Shown piece after piece: positions 1 through 8,101 of a stretch of DNA of 64,000 nucleotides. Numbering within the stretch: the first letter of the stretch is position 1; each line of letters begins with the position of its first letter. Both the position numbers and the translations under genes were made by a program. The notes beneath the pieces were generated by a model. That model was given only the letters and a program-made list of their open reading frames with translations, was not told the origin of the DNA and searched no databases. Source of the DNA: Bacteroides sedimenti (GTDB lineage Bacteria > Bacteroidota > Bacteroidia > Bacteroidales > Bacteroidaceae); assembly GCF_040365225.1 (NCBI RefSeq), contig NZ_AP028055.1:1116001-1180000 (forward strand), in the 5' to 3' direction.

Positions 1-388
1 TGGCTGCTTTTGCAATCTGTAATCCTGCCGTGGCAGATCTACTTCTTACTATCATATAACATTGTCTGTCACAATCTGCCAGAAATCTATTAAGTGAGCA
101 TATCTGAACCCCATCAGCATCAGATAACTCACGTGCAATGGAATGAATAACTTTCCATTCATTTTTTTCCGAAACAAGAATTCCACAATGCGAATAGGGA
201 AGTGTATCTTTAAGCGAAGAAACTATCAGGTCACTTATTAAACCACGGCCTTTACGAAGTATGATATCTCCTTCACGAAATTGGCTACAATCTATTTTAC
301 ACGAGGAGGAGTGATTGCAACTCGCCGCTAACAAAGAAAATCCTATAGATAATATCAGCCTTATTATTTGTGGAGATCTACAAGCCAT
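1..388 (-). CDS. YiiX/YebB-like permuted NlpC/P60 cysteine hydrolase lipoprotein (partial)
   Basis: The reading frame is open to the window edge, so only the N-terminal ~129 residues are present. It begins with a short signal peptide ending in a lipobox (LLAASC), implying an outer-membrane or periplasmic lipoprotein. The mature part carries FREGDIILRKG and the motif YSHCGIL. In circularly permuted NlpC/P60 enzymes (YiiX/YebB/LRAT-like) this H-containing motif precedes the catalytic Cys, which would lie outside the window. The start ATG lies inside the 3' end of the preceding DUF4878 gene (25 bp overlap), so the two are probably translationally coupled. The family call is inferred from the GD-x-I and HCG motifs; the substrate is unknown. 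Confidence 0.7.
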   Translation of the reverse strand, partial: MACRSPQIIRLILSIGFSLLAASCNHSSSCKIDCSQFREGDIILRKGRGLISDLIVSSLKDTLPYSHCGILVSEKNEWKVIHSIARELSDADGVQICSLNRFLADCDRQCYMIVRSRSATAGLQIAKAA

Positions 389-783
389 TTATCATTAATT
401 TTCACTAAATCAACCTCATCCTCCTTCTCTTTTTCGATAGTGGACTTTCCTGTGAGTAGATTAAGCTGAATATAATTGGAAACTTTAAGTTTGACAGTTG
501 CAGTCGAATCTCCTGGATTTATATTGCTTTCAACTACAGAAATTTCAGGATCCCCTGCCTCTTTCAATTTTATAAAATCGGTTTCTTTAATGTTTGAGGC
601 GATAAAGTCCACAAGTTTCGTAGCTTCAGGTGTGCAATATTGCTTTGCTTCAGTCAGTTTTAAACTGTACATTGCTTTATAAAAGTTCAAAGCAGTCTGT
701 GCAGCTTTATTTTGAGGGGTGTGATTGCATGAAATCATTATTAAAACAAAAAACAACAACAATATTTTATTAGGCATTTTCAT
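364..783 (-). CDS. DUF4878-type small lipoprotein
   Basis: A 139-residue protein with a hydrophobic signal peptide and lipobox (IMISC, Cys19), so probably a lipoprotein. The rest resembles the NTF2-like DUF4878 fold common in Bacteroides: a helix pair (ALNFYKAMYSLKLTEAKQY) followed by strands ending in a conserved W near the C-terminus (DKWLVDLHK). These proteins have no established biochemical role. It precedes and overlaps the YiiX-like hydrolase gene, which suggests co-expression and possibly a shared envelope function. The family assignment is from overall pattern, not from a search. Confidence 0.75.
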   Translation of the reverse strand: MKMPNKILLLFFVLIMISCNHTPQNKAAQTALNFYKAMYSLKLTEAKQYCTPEATKLVDFIASNIKETDFIKLKEAGDPEISVVESNINPGDSTATVKLKVSNYIQLNLLTGKSTIEKEKEDEVDLVKINDKWLVDLHK

Positions 784-878
784 AGTAGAGTCATTTATTA
801 ATTTCTTTTACTGTAAGAATCATACAAATCTATAAATATTATGTGAATAATAAAAATAACCAAACTGTTAATAAACAG

Positions 879-910
879 AAAGATGGAACCGGCAAACCGA
901 CTCCATCTTT
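879..910 (-). terminator. Hairpin downstream of the DUF3332 gene
   Basis: A 9 bp inverted repeat (AAAGATGGA / TCCATCTTT) with a 14-nt loop lies 18 bp beyond the DUF3332 stop codon. The U-run that follows on the minus strand is weak (CTGTTTA), so termination is plausible but not strong. Confidence 0.55.
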
Positions 911-928
911 CATTATATTTTTTATAGA

Positions 929-1477
929 TTATCTAGCAGCAAAAAAGGCATTATCCATAAGCGACTGACGTGCAGCAACTAATCCTTTAGCATCAAGTTT
1001 AACATCCATTGAGCCACCGTTCGGTAAGTAAAGCTGAGCAGTTCCGTCATTCTTCATTTTCATTAGCTCTGTGCTAACACCTTCAGAAACAACACTCCAT
1101 ACCTGAGATTCTTCATTGAATAGCAATTCCATGCTTTTTCCATCCTTAGAAATTGAATAGCCATTCTTCAATGTTTCTACCCTATAATCGCCATTCTTTC
1201 CTTTAATTTTCTTCACCTCGCCAACTTTAGCTACTGGATTAGAACCAGACCAAAATTCAATTGAGTTAATAACCAAAGCGTCCGCAAGATAACATACTCC
1301 ATATACCGGAACAATATTTAGGGCAAGAAATACAACCTCATTTGTAAATTTATCGCCCACATTCTGATTCCATGTAACAAGTTTATTGAATAGGGAAAAT
1401 GATCCAACGCATGAGCTAAACATAACGCTGCCGCTTAAAATCATTGCAATAGCCAGTGTCTTTTTACTTCTTTTCAT
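929..1477 (-). CDS. DUF3332 family lipoprotein
   Basis: A 182-residue protein with a basic N-terminus, hydrophobic segment and lipobox (VMFSSC). It carries the typical DUF3332 core: SFSLFNKLVTWNQNVGDKF, then a hydrophobic stretch around residues 48-72 (EVVFLALNIVPVYGVCYLAD) and the INSIEFWSG motif. The C-terminal half is beta-rich. The function of the family is unknown; it is common in Bacteroides and gamma-proteobacteria. It stands alone between the DoxX gene and the DUF4878 gene with its own downstream hairpin. Confidence 0.85.
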   Translation of the reverse strand: MKRSKKTLAIAMILSGSVMFSSCVGSFSLFNKLVTWNQNVGDKFTNEVVFLALNIVPVYGVCYLADALVINSIEFWSGSNPVAKVGEVKKIKGKNGDYRVETLKNGYSISKDGKSMELLFNEESQVWSVVSEGVSTELMKMKNDGTAQLYLPNGGSMDVKLDAKGLVAARQSLMDNAFFAAR

Positions 1478-1560
1478 TGTTCTAATTTTATGTTTATACT
1501 TATTTTAAATTGAAAACAAGACAAATATATACTTTTTAGTTTAAAATTAATCAACTTGTC

Positions 1561-1989
1561 TCAATATTTTCTACTTCTTATGAAGAAGAGCCGGTCAATT
1601 GCATACTTACCCGGACCAGCAATGAACATAATTACAAATATCACAAGATAAACTAATGCGAGTTCTTTAGTTGAAAGTGTGTCAGTACCATGTATTATAA
1701 AGAATGCGATACACATGGTAAAAATCATTGGAATTAATGCCAATCGATATAGAAATCCTAAAATAACACCAATTGAACAGAATAATTCAGCAAAAATTGC
1801 CAGCATCAGGGAGATCCGACTTCCAACACCTAATGGATCAGGAAATGCAGTCACTAAAGTGTCAAACATAGATAATTTCTGCCAGCCATGAAGCAAGAAT
1901 AAGACTCCAAAAATTATCCGTACTGTCAGTATAAGGAAGGAAGTAGCATTACTAACAGGTTTTGAAGGAAATAATAAATTATATATCAT
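1561..1989 (-). CDS. DoxX family membrane protein
   Basis: A 142-residue protein with four hydrophobic helices typical of DoxX. The first contains VRIIFGVLFLLHGWQKL, with the conserved G-x-x-F-x-x-H-G-x-x-K pattern. It lies in the inner membrane. DoxX-like proteins are implicated in quinone or redox-related membrane roles, but the substrate here is unknown. The start codon lies inside a perfect 17 bp inverted repeat (1981-2039), which could hide the initiation site in the mRNA. The gene lies 56 bp downstream of the sugar permease gene on the same strand and may be co-transcribed with it. Confidence 0.88.
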   Translation of the reverse strand: MIYNLLFPSKPVSNATSFLILTVRIIFGVLFLLHGWQKLSMFDTLVTAFPDPLGVGSRISLMLAIFAELFCSIGVILGFLYRLALIPMIFTMCIAFFIIHGTDTLSTKELALVYLVIFVIMFIAGPGKYAIDRLFFIRSRKY

Positions 1990-2039
1990 GTTATTTGAAT
2001 TAATGGTTAATTAACCTAAAAACAAATAACATGATATAT
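1981..2039 (-). promoter_or_regulatory. Inverted repeat enclosing the doxX start codon
   Basis: The 17 bp arms at 1981-1997 and 2023-2039 are perfect reverse complements. The 25 bp loop contains the 12 bp palindrome GGTTAATTAACC (2004-2015). On the minus-strand transcript the 3' arm includes the ATG of the DoxX gene (1989-1987), so a folded leader would bury the start codon. The 5' arm begins a tiny ATG frame (2032-2000, 10 residues). The hairpin starts 6 nt after the permease stop. It may be a translational switch, an mRNA stabiliser or an attenuator; the function is inferred. Confidence 0.6.
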
Positions 2040-2045
2040 GGTTCA

Positions 2046-3269
2046 TTACATTTTATACCCTTTTAATGCATAAAATAAAATATAAGCAAATCCGATAAAT
2101 GGAACAACGAATCCTATTGCCATATTAGACCCACCGATAAGCCCCATTAACATAGGACTAAAGGCTCCACCTGCAACTCCCATTACAATATATGAAGATG
2201 CTTTCTTGGTCTCTGTACCCATATCTCTTAATCCGAGAGCAAAAATTGTTGGAAACATAATCGACATGAAGAAGAAAGAACAATAAAGAGCCCCCAATGA
2301 TAGTCCATCCAAAGACATCATTACTAATGCCATACATACTGCATTGATAAAAGCATATAAAGCCAGCAATTTATTCGGAGCAGCCCATTTCATTAAAAAG
2401 CTACCTGATAAACGACCAATCATGAATGATGCCATACCTCCCAACGAAAGCATTTTAGATGCTGCCTGCTTGGTGAGATGCGGGTCTAGCTCCATAACGT
2501 AGTTAATAAAGAATGCAAAAATACCAACCTGAGATGCAACATATAAAAATTGGGCAACTACTGCCAGTACAAAATGTTTGTGATGCCAAATGGAACGATG
2601 ATGGCCAGGAGTTGCAATATCTTCCATTTTTTCTTCATCGCTCTCCTCATTGATATCTGGCAATTTTATCAATAAGAAGAGAATGGCAACGATCACAACA
2701 ACCGATCCCACTAGGATATATGGTAATGTCAAAGCAAAATTATCTTTCTCATCTGCTCCGAAAATAAGCGCTCCTCCAATCAGTGGACCAAGAACCCAGC
2801 CCAGTCCGTTAAAGGATTGCGATAGATTAATACGTTGTGCACTGGACTCTTTCGGTCCGAGTACTGTAGAGTAGGGGTTTGCCGCAGTTTCAAGAATACA
2901 AAGACCACATGCAATAACAAACAGGGCTATTAAAAATGGAACGGCAGAATGCACATAAGCAGCTGGAATAAAAGAAAAGGCTCCTAAGGCAAACAGAAAA
3001 AGCCCGAGGATAATACCCCATTTATATCCGTACTTTTTCATAAATAATCCGGCTGGAACAGCCATAATAAAATATGCTATATAAGTTGAAAATTGTACTA
3101 GTCCAGATACCGCTTTACTCATATGGAATGTTCCTTGAAAATGTTTATTCAGAACATCAAGCAAACCGTGAGCGAATCCCCAAAGCAAAAATAAACTGGT
3201 TACAAGTACAAAAGGTATCAGATATGATTTTCCTTCCGGACCACTGAAGATTGATTTTTTGTTTTTCAT
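2046..3269 (-). CDS. FHS-family sugar:H+ symporter (FucP/GluP-like MFS permease)
   Basis: A 407-residue protein with about 12 hydrophobic segments and the MFS FHS-subfamily signature. It has LVTSLFLLWGFAHGLLDVLNKHFQ in TM1, similar to the E. coli fucose permease region, FVIACGLCILETAANPY in TM4, and an N-x-x-Q-S-F-N-G-L-G motif in TM5. It is an inner-membrane secondary transporter for a sugar such as L-fucose, glucose or galactose; specificity cannot be read from sequence. No sugar-catabolic gene is adjacent. The DoxX gene follows on the same strand. Confidence 0.85.
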   Translation of the reverse strand: MKNKKSIFSGPEGKSYLIPFVLVTSLFLLWGFAHGLLDVLNKHFQGTFHMSKAVSGLVQFSTYIAYFIMAVPAGLFMKKYGYKWGIILGLFLFALGAFSFIPAAYVHSAVPFLIALFVIACGLCILETAANPYSTVLGPKESSAQRINLSQSFNGLGWVLGPLIGGALIFGADEKDNFALTLPYILVGSVVVIVAILFLLIKLPDINEESDEEKMEDIATPGHHRSIWHHKHFVLAVVAQFLYVASQVGIFAFFINYVMELDPHLTKQAASKMLSLGGMASFMIGRLSGSFLMKWAAPNKLLALYAFINAVCMALVMMSLDGLSLGALYCSFFFMSIMFPTIFALGLRDMGTETKKASSYIVMGVAGGAFSPMLMGLIGGSNMAIGFVVPFIGFAYILFYALKGYKM

Positions 3270-3396
3270 GTGATTTTGTGTGTTTGTATTATACAGTTAG
3301 AAATAAGCCCTCAAAAGTCGCTACTATTTTTTGATTTTACAAAGAATGAATGATTAATTTTAAAATCAATTAATTTTCTAAGATTGATTAACTTGA

Positions 3397-3420
3397 AAAT
3401 TATGCTATTCAGCATAATTT
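3397..3420. repeat. Short hairpin upstream of the permease gene
   Basis: A perfect 10 bp inverted repeat (AAATTATGCT / AGCATAATTT) with a 4-nt loop, followed on the plus strand by a T-rich tract. No plus-strand gene feeds into it. It lies in the 260 bp region between the tRNA-Lys terminator and the permease start, which otherwise shows only AT-rich DNA. Confidence 0.4.
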
Positions 3421-3532
3421 TTGGTTTTTTCTGCTCAAATAACTGATTAAAAAAGCAAATTCAAGAATCAGGAGTTTTTCTTGAATTATAAAATCGTCTT
3501 GTTTGTGTAATAATTATCCAAAAAGTACTAGC

Positions 3533-3562
3533 AAAAAAAAAGGAAGATTGTTATATCTTCCT
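3533..3562 (-). terminator. Terminator of the tRNA-Lys pair
   Basis: On the minus strand an 8 bp stem (AGGAAGAT / ATCTTCCT) is followed directly by a run of nine T. It sits immediately after the 3' end of the distal tRNA-Lys gene. Confidence 0.85.
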
Positions 3563-3564
3563 AG

Positions 3565-3637
3565 TACACCCTCAGGGACTCGAACCCTGGACCCATTGAT
3601 TAAGAGTCAATTGCTCTACCAGCTGAGCTAAGAGTGC
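3565..3637 (-). tRNA. tRNA-Lys (CTT), distal copy
   Basis: A 73-nt cloverleaf on the minus strand: acceptor GCACTCT pairs with AGGGTGT (one G-U), the D-arm is GCTCAGCTGGTAGAGC, and the T-arm contains GGTTCGAGTCC. The anticodon stem ATTGA/TCAAT encloses loop CTCTTAA, giving anticodon CTT. CCA is not encoded. It is identical to the neighbouring copy. Confidence 0.97.
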
Positions 3638-3662
3638 TTAATAGCAACTATCAAGAAAAAAG

Positions 3663-3735
3663 TACACCCTCAGGGACTCGAACCCTGGACCCATTGATTA
3701 AGAGTCAATTGCTCTACCAGCTGAGCTAAGAGTGC
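3663..3735 (-). tRNA. tRNA-Lys (CTT), promoter-proximal copy
   Basis: Identical over its 73 nt to the copy at 3565-3637, with a 25 nt spacer. Anticodon loop CTCTTAA (CTT). It is transcribed leftwards from the promoter at 3763-3794. Confidence 0.97.
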
Positions 3736-3762
3736 GTTTTATTTTTTTCTTATTTGCGGTTG

Positions 3763-3794
3763 CAAAGGTAGGCCATTTATTTTATTTTGCCAAA
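3763..3794 (-). promoter_or_regulatory. Promoter of the tRNA-Lys pair
   Basis: Reading the minus strand, the -33 box TTTG (3794-3791) and the -7 box TACCTTTG (3770-3763) are separated by 20 bp. This matches the Bacteroides sigma-ABfr consensus (TTTG / TAnnTTTG). It lies 28 bp upstream of the first tRNA. Confidence 0.8.
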
Positions 3795-3829
3795 TAATCT
3801 GCCTGTTTTTCTTTCTGGTTTTTTTAATT

Positions 3830-4633
3830 TTATTCGAACTCGTAAAACTCAGAAGGGCTAGTTCGCTTTAATGCAGCAAGTTGCACGTCTTTACCAACAA
3901 TTACACCTTTGCTCTTCAATTTCCATTCTACAGTTTTATACGCCAACTCTGGATGATTATTGTCTTTGCTCAAGTGACATAACCAGATATATTTCAGATT
4001 TTCGTTCATGTTATCTGCCAGAAAATTTGCTGTATCAGTATTGCTCATATGTCCGTTTGGGCCGGCAATCCTTTCTTTCAGATATTGAGGATATGGCCCC
4101 ATCTTAAGCATTTCAAGGTCGTAGTTTGCTTCCATTATCAGATAATTAGCTTTACAGATATAGTGTGCTGCTGTATCCGTAATATGGCCAAGGTCAGTTA
4201 GAAAAGAGAATATTTTATTATCCACTTCTATACAATAACCTACATTATCAGTTCCATCATGGGGTACTTCAAAGGCAGATATTTTAAAATCTCCAATTGT
4301 AACAGGTTCTTCTTTTTTTATATAGTGAACTGATGAAGAGAGTTTTTCTGTCATGCAATAACTCTTGTTGATACCTTCATGTATCTCTTTGGTTGAATAA
4401 ACCGGTATATTGTATTTTTCGCCAAGATGTCCGACTGATTTGATATGGTCGGCATGATCGTGAGTTACGAATACTGCACTAATTGTACTCAAAGAGAGAT
4501 TAAACTCTTTGAAGTTTTTCTTCATAGTGCGAATACCAATTCCTGCATCAATTAAAATTCCATTTTTATCAGTGCCTAAATAATAACAGTTTCCGCTGCT
4601 GCCACTTGCCAGGCTTATAAATTTTATTTTCAT
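3830..4633 (-). CDS. YycJ/WalJ-like MBL-fold metallo-hydrolase
   Basis: A 267-residue metallo-beta-lactamase-fold protein. The N-terminus ISLASGSSGNCYYLG is characteristic of the YycJ/WalJ group. The metal motif THDHADH gives His58, His60, Asp62 and His63, and a later GHMSNTD supplies a further region near the active site. The related B. anthracis YycJ is a putative exonuclease, while the B. subtilis gene sits beside walKR. This copy is not in a two-component operon. No signal peptide is seen, so it is cytoplasmic. A -7 box (4684-4691) lies about 50 bp upstream of the start. Confidence 0.85.
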   Translation of the reverse strand: MKIKFISLASGSSGNCYYLGTDKNGILIDAGIGIRTMKKNFKEFNLSLSTISAVFVTHDHADHIKSVGHLGEKYNIPVYSTKEIHEGINKSYCMTEKLSSSVHYIKKEEPVTIGDFKISAFEVPHDGTDNVGYCIEVDNKIFSFLTDLGHITDTAAHYICKANYLIMEANYDLEMLKMGPYPQYLKERIAGPNGHMSNTDTANFLADNMNENLKYIWLCHLSKDNNHPELAYKTVEWKLKSKGVIVGKDVQLAALKRTSPSEFYEFE

Positions 4634-4683
4634 CTTATATAAATCAACTCGTAAATTTCACCCAATATATAGTGAAATGTTTG

Positions 4684-4691
4684 CAAATGTA
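4684..4691 (-). promoter_or_regulatory. -7 box upstream of the MBL-fold gene
   Basis: The minus strand reads TACATTTG, a full match to TAnnTTTG. The upstream TTTG box is poor (ATTG at a 16 bp spacing). The remaining intergenic DNA to 4942 shows nothing else I can name. Confidence 0.5.
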
Positions 4692-4942
4692 CAAAAAAGG
4701 ATAAGAACAATACATTAACGTCCCTTCTTTTTGTGATATACTAATACATTCCTCTCCGAATCTATTTTATCCTCGTAAAACAGTTTTCAAACATGATTAG
4801 CACTAATCACCTGGCATAAAAGATGTTATACAATGCAAAGAATGCCTCTTCAGAAAATATATGTCGTTCCATTTATACCTAACTATCTGTGGCTGCATTA
4901 AATTATATTGTAAGTGCTTTAACAGCTATACAACCCATAAAT

Positions 4943-4978
4943 AAAAGGGGCTGCTTTGTTATAAGCAGCCCCCTTTTG
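4943..4978 (-). terminator. Terminator of the superoxide dismutase gene
   Basis: A strong hairpin with 14-15 bp arms (AAAAGGGGCTGCTT / AAGCAGCCCCCTTTT), 6-nt loop and one bulged C. It lies 20 bp after the sod stop codon, with a T-rich tail on the minus strand. The AT-rich flanks could let it work in both directions. Confidence 0.85.
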
Positions 4979-4997
4979 TTACCTCAAAAAACTAATC

Positions 4998-5582
4998 TTA
5001 ATCAACCCTTTTTTCAACAACATTCCAGTCTATTATGCTCCAGAGAGCAGCTATATGGTCAGCACGTCTGTTCTGATAATCCAAATAATAAGAATGTTCC
5101 CACACATCAAAACCCAAAAGAGGTTTCAACCCGTTTCTTAGCGGATTACTTCCATTGGGCTCTTTCGTGATATGCAGTTTCCCTGCTGAATCAATTGAAA
5201 GCCATGCCCAACCCGAACCAAAAAGACTTACTGATGCAGCAGTAAACTCTTTTTTGAAGTTCTCGAAATTTCCCCACTCTTTATTTATGGCTTCAGCCAG
5301 TTTTCCTGATGGCTCATGCCTCTTAGGAGTCCCTGTAAACTGAAGGAAATAAAGTGTATGGTTCAACACCTGTCCGGCATTATTAAATATTGGTCCGTCA
5401 GGAGCGGTAGCAACAATATCTTCAACTGACTTTCCCTCATATTCTGTTCCAGGAACAAGATTATTCAGGTTAGTTACATAAGTTTGTAAATGTTTCCCGT
5501 AGTGAAAATTAATTGTTTGTTCACTAATGATTGGTTCTAACGCATTGTTTGAATACGGGAGTTTTGGCATGTCGTACGTCAT
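4998..5582 (-). CDS. sodB: Superoxide dismutase [Fe/Mn]
   Basis: Converts superoxide to oxygen and hydrogen peroxide in the cytoplasm; part of the aerotolerance of anaerobes. The 194-residue protein keeps all four metal ligands: His27 (NFHYGKH), His75 (LNHTLYF), Asp159 and His163 (GFDVWEHSYYLDYQ). The frame could start 36 bp further upstream, but ATG 5582-5580 gives the family-typical MTYDMPKLPY N-terminus. The -7 box at 5624-5631 would put the transcript start near the upstream ATG. Bacteroides enzymes of this type can use Fe or Mn, so metal use is left open. Confidence 0.96.
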   Translation of the reverse strand: MTYDMPKLPYSNNALEPIISEQTINFHYGKHLQTYVTNLNNLVPGTEYEGKSVEDIVATAPDGPIFNNAGQVLNHTLYFLQFTGTPKRHEPSGKLAEAINKEWGNFENFKKEFTAASVSLFGSGWAWLSIDSAGKLHITKEPNGSNPLRNGLKPLLGFDVWEHSYYLDYQNRRADHIAALWSIIDWNVVEKRVD

Positions 5583-5623
5583 AATAGTAAATATTAAAGA
5601 TAATAATAATGTTTCCATTTTTA

Positions 5624-5631
5624 CAAAGTTA
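5624..5631 (-). promoter_or_regulatory. -7 box of sodB
   Basis: The minus strand reads TAACTTTG (TAnnTTTG). Transcription would begin near 5617, leaving a leader of about 35 nt before the chosen sodB start. The promoter is divergent from that of the helicase gene. Confidence 0.6.
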
Positions 5632-5670
5632 TTAATAAAACTTCTCTATAATAACAGAAGGTCGATTCTT

Positions 5671-5705
5671 TTTGTTCAATATCACTCAAACTTTATTTAT
5701 CTTTG
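5671..5705 (+). promoter_or_regulatory. Promoter of the UvrD-like helicase gene
   Basis: TTTG at 5671-5674 and TATCTTTG at 5698-5705 match the two Bacteroides promoter boxes, though the 23 bp spacer is a little long. A possible TTG start at 5703 falls inside the -7 box, so translation must begin downstream, at ATG 5736. Confidence 0.65.
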
Positions 5706-5735
5706 CAGACTAAGTTTGAACGAACTATCAGAAAA

Positions 5736-8057
5736 ATGACAAAATACTTAGATGAACTAAATGATAGTCAGCGAGCTGCAGTGCTTTATAACGAAGGTCC
5801 TTCATTGGTCATCGCCGGTGCAGGCTCTGGAAAGACGCGGGTGCTGACTTACAAAATAGCTTATTTGCTGGAATCAGGATACGAGCCCTGGTCTATTCTT
5901 GCTTTGACTTTTACCAATAAAGCGGCAAGAGAGATGAAGGAGCGTATTGCGAAGCAGGTGGGCGAGGAGAGAGCACGCTATCTCTGGATGGGAACTTTTC
6001 ACTCTGTCTTCTCAAGAATTCTCAGAGCGGAAGCCGATTCAATAGGATTCACATCCAACTTTACCATTTATGATACCAGCGACTCCAAGAGTCTTATCCG
6101 CTCCATTATTAAAGAGATGCAGTTGGATGAGAAGGCGTATAAGCCTGGATCGGTTCAGGGACAGATTTCAAATGCCAAGAATCACCTGGTGTCACCCGAC
6201 GCATACGCTGTAAACCGTGAATTGAGGGAACATGATAATGCCTGCAAAATGCCGGCCATCAGTGATATATATCGAAGATACTGGGACAGATGCCGACAGG
6301 CCGGTGCAATGGACTTTGACGACCTGCTCTTTTATACGTTTCTATTATTCAGGGATTTTCCGGCTATACTAAGGAAGTATCAGCAGCAGTTTAAATATAT
6401 CCTGGTTGATGAGTATCAGGATACCAACTTTGCACAACACAGCATTGTGCTTCAGCTATCGAAAGAGCATCAGAAGGTCTGTGTGGTTGGTGACGATGCA
6501 CAGAGCATCTATTCTTTCCGAGGAGCTAACATTGACAATATCTTGAAATTCACCAAATTGTATCAGAATGCAAAGGTGTTTAAACTGGAACAGAATTATC
6601 GTTCCACAAAGACAATTGTCCGTGCGGCAAACAGTTTGATAGAAAAAAACCTTGAACAGATTCGAAAAGAGGTATTTTCCGAAAAATCGCATGGTGAGCC
6701 AATCGAAGTGTTCCAGGCCTATTCGGATGTGGAAGAAGGTGACATTGTTACCAATAAGATAACCGAGTTGCGCATGTCGCAGCATTATAGTTATGATGAT
6801 TTTGCCATTCTTTACCGCACCAATGCCCAGTCTCGTATTTTTGAAGAGGCTTTGCGCAAACGCAATTTGCCTTATAAAATATACGGAGGACTATCTTTTT
6901 ACCAGCGTAAGGAGATAAAGGATGTGATAGCCTACTTCCGTCTGATTGTGAATCCCAATGACGAAGAGGCATTCAAGCGGATCATCAACTATCCGGCAAG
7001 AGGAATTGGTGAAACTACCGTGGGTAAACTAGTTGAAGCGGCAAACACTCATTCAGTCAGCTTATGGGATGCGTTGTGCAGTCCGTTGGAGTTTGGCGTG
7101 AACATCAATAAAGGCACACATACAAAGTTACAAGGGTTTAAGGAGCTGATAGAGAACTTTATCCGTGTATTACCCGAAAGAAATGCATACGAAATGGCAA
7201 CTTCTGTCATTAAGGAGGCGGGCATCATGAGTGAAATCATGATGGACCGTACGCCCGAAAACATGAGCCGACAGGAGAATCTAGAAGAGTTGGCCAGCGG
7301 TATTCATGATTTCTGCGCCATGCGAGAGGAGGAAGGCAACGAAAATATCTCGCTAAGCGATTTCCTTTCGGAAGTATCTTTGTTATCCGACCAGGACAAT
7401 GACAAATCAGGTGACGAAGCTAAGATTACACTGATGACCATCCACTCGGCAAAGGGATTGGAATTCCGCAATGTGTTTGTTGTCGGAATGGAAGAGAATC
7501 TCTTTCCAAGTATGATGTCGGGCGATTCGCCCAGAGCTATGGAGGAGGAGCGTCGTCTGTTCTATGTTGCCATTACAAGGGCGGAAGAGCATTGTTTTCT
7601 TTCATATGCAAAGATGCGATTCAAATATGGGAAGATGGAGTTTGCAAATCCAAGCCGTTTTCTGAGTGACATTGACCCTTCATTCCTGCAAATGCCACGC
7701 GAATTGGGGATCACCAGACAAAAAGAAGAGCCCTTCTCAAGATTTAAGAGTCCTCAAAACAAACAGCAAACGCCTTCTCTATTTGGTTCGGAAAGAGAAA
7801 AGCCGAAACAGACCTTTGCAAAGGTTGTTGGTCCACGAAATCTGACTAAAGTAGAGAATATACAAGCCAAACCATCAACCGGAACTTCTGTTACCGCCTT
7901 GCAATCGGGCCAGCATATTGAACATGAAAGATTTGGAATTGGCGAGGTGTTGAAAGTGGAAGGCAGTGGAGAAAACCTGAAAGCAACGGTGAAATTCCAG
8001 AATGCAGGCGAGAAACAGCTTCTGCTGAAATTTGCACGCTTTACTGTTATTTCCTGA
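5736..8057 (+). CDS. UvrD/PcrA-family ATP-dependent 3'-5' DNA helicase
   Basis: A superfamily 1 helicase of 773 residues acting in DNA repair and replication-fork processing. Motifs in order: Q-motif LNDSQRAAV near the N-terminus; Walker A AGAGSGKT; Ia LALTFTNKAAREMKERI; II VDEYQDTN; III VGDDAQSIYSFRGA; IV EQNYRSTK; V LMTIHSAKGLEF; VI EERRLFYVAITRAE. The C-terminal ~70 residues form a small domain resembling the PcrA/UvrD tail (HERFGIGEVLKVEG). The ATG at 5736 is chosen because the alternative TTG lies in the -7 element. It lies upstream of nspC with a 44 bp gap. Confidence 0.95.
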   Translation: MTKYLDELNDSQRAAVLYNEGPSLVIAGAGSGKTRVLTYKIAYLLESGYEPWSILALTFTNKAAREMKERIAKQVGEERARYLWMGTFHSVFSRILRAEADSIGFTSNFTIYDTSDSKSLIRSIIKEMQLDEKAYKPGSVQGQISNAKNHLVSPDAYAVNRELREHDNACKMPAISDIYRRYWDRCRQAGAMDFDDLLFYTFLLFRDFPAILRKYQQQFKYILVDEYQDTNFAQHSIVLQLSKEHQKVCVVGDDAQSIYSFRGANIDNILKFTKLYQNAKVFKLEQNYRSTKTIVRAANSLIEKNLEQIRKEVFSEKSHGEPIEVFQAYSDVEEGDIVTNKITELRMSQHYSYDDFAILYRTNAQSRIFEEALRKRNLPYKIYGGLSFYQRKEIKDVIAYFRLIVNPNDEEAFKRIINYPARGIGETTVGKLVEAANTHSVSLWDALCSPLEFGVNINKGTHTKLQGFKELIENFIRVLPERNAYEMATSVIKEAGIMSEIMMDRTPENMSRQENLEELASGIHDFCAMREEEGNENISLSDFLSEVSLLSDQDNDKSGDEAKITLMTIHSAKGLEFRNVFVVGMEENLFPSMMSGDSPRAMEEERRLFYVAITRAEEHCFLSYAKMRFKYGKMEFANPSRFLSDIDPSFLQMPRELGITRQKEEPFSRFKSPQNKQQTPSLFGSEREKPKQTFAKVVGPRNLTKVENIQAKPSTGTSVTALQSGQHIEHERFGIGEVLKVEGSGENLKATVKFQNAGEKQLLLKFARFTVIS

Positions 8058-8101
8058 TATTTAACTGATTAATAATAATATAACTAAGAATATATAAATT
8101 A

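Noticed and set aside
5583..5618. Upstream in-frame start for superoxide dismutase
   Set aside because: It would begin at the predicted transcription start and add a non-conserved hydrophobic extension.
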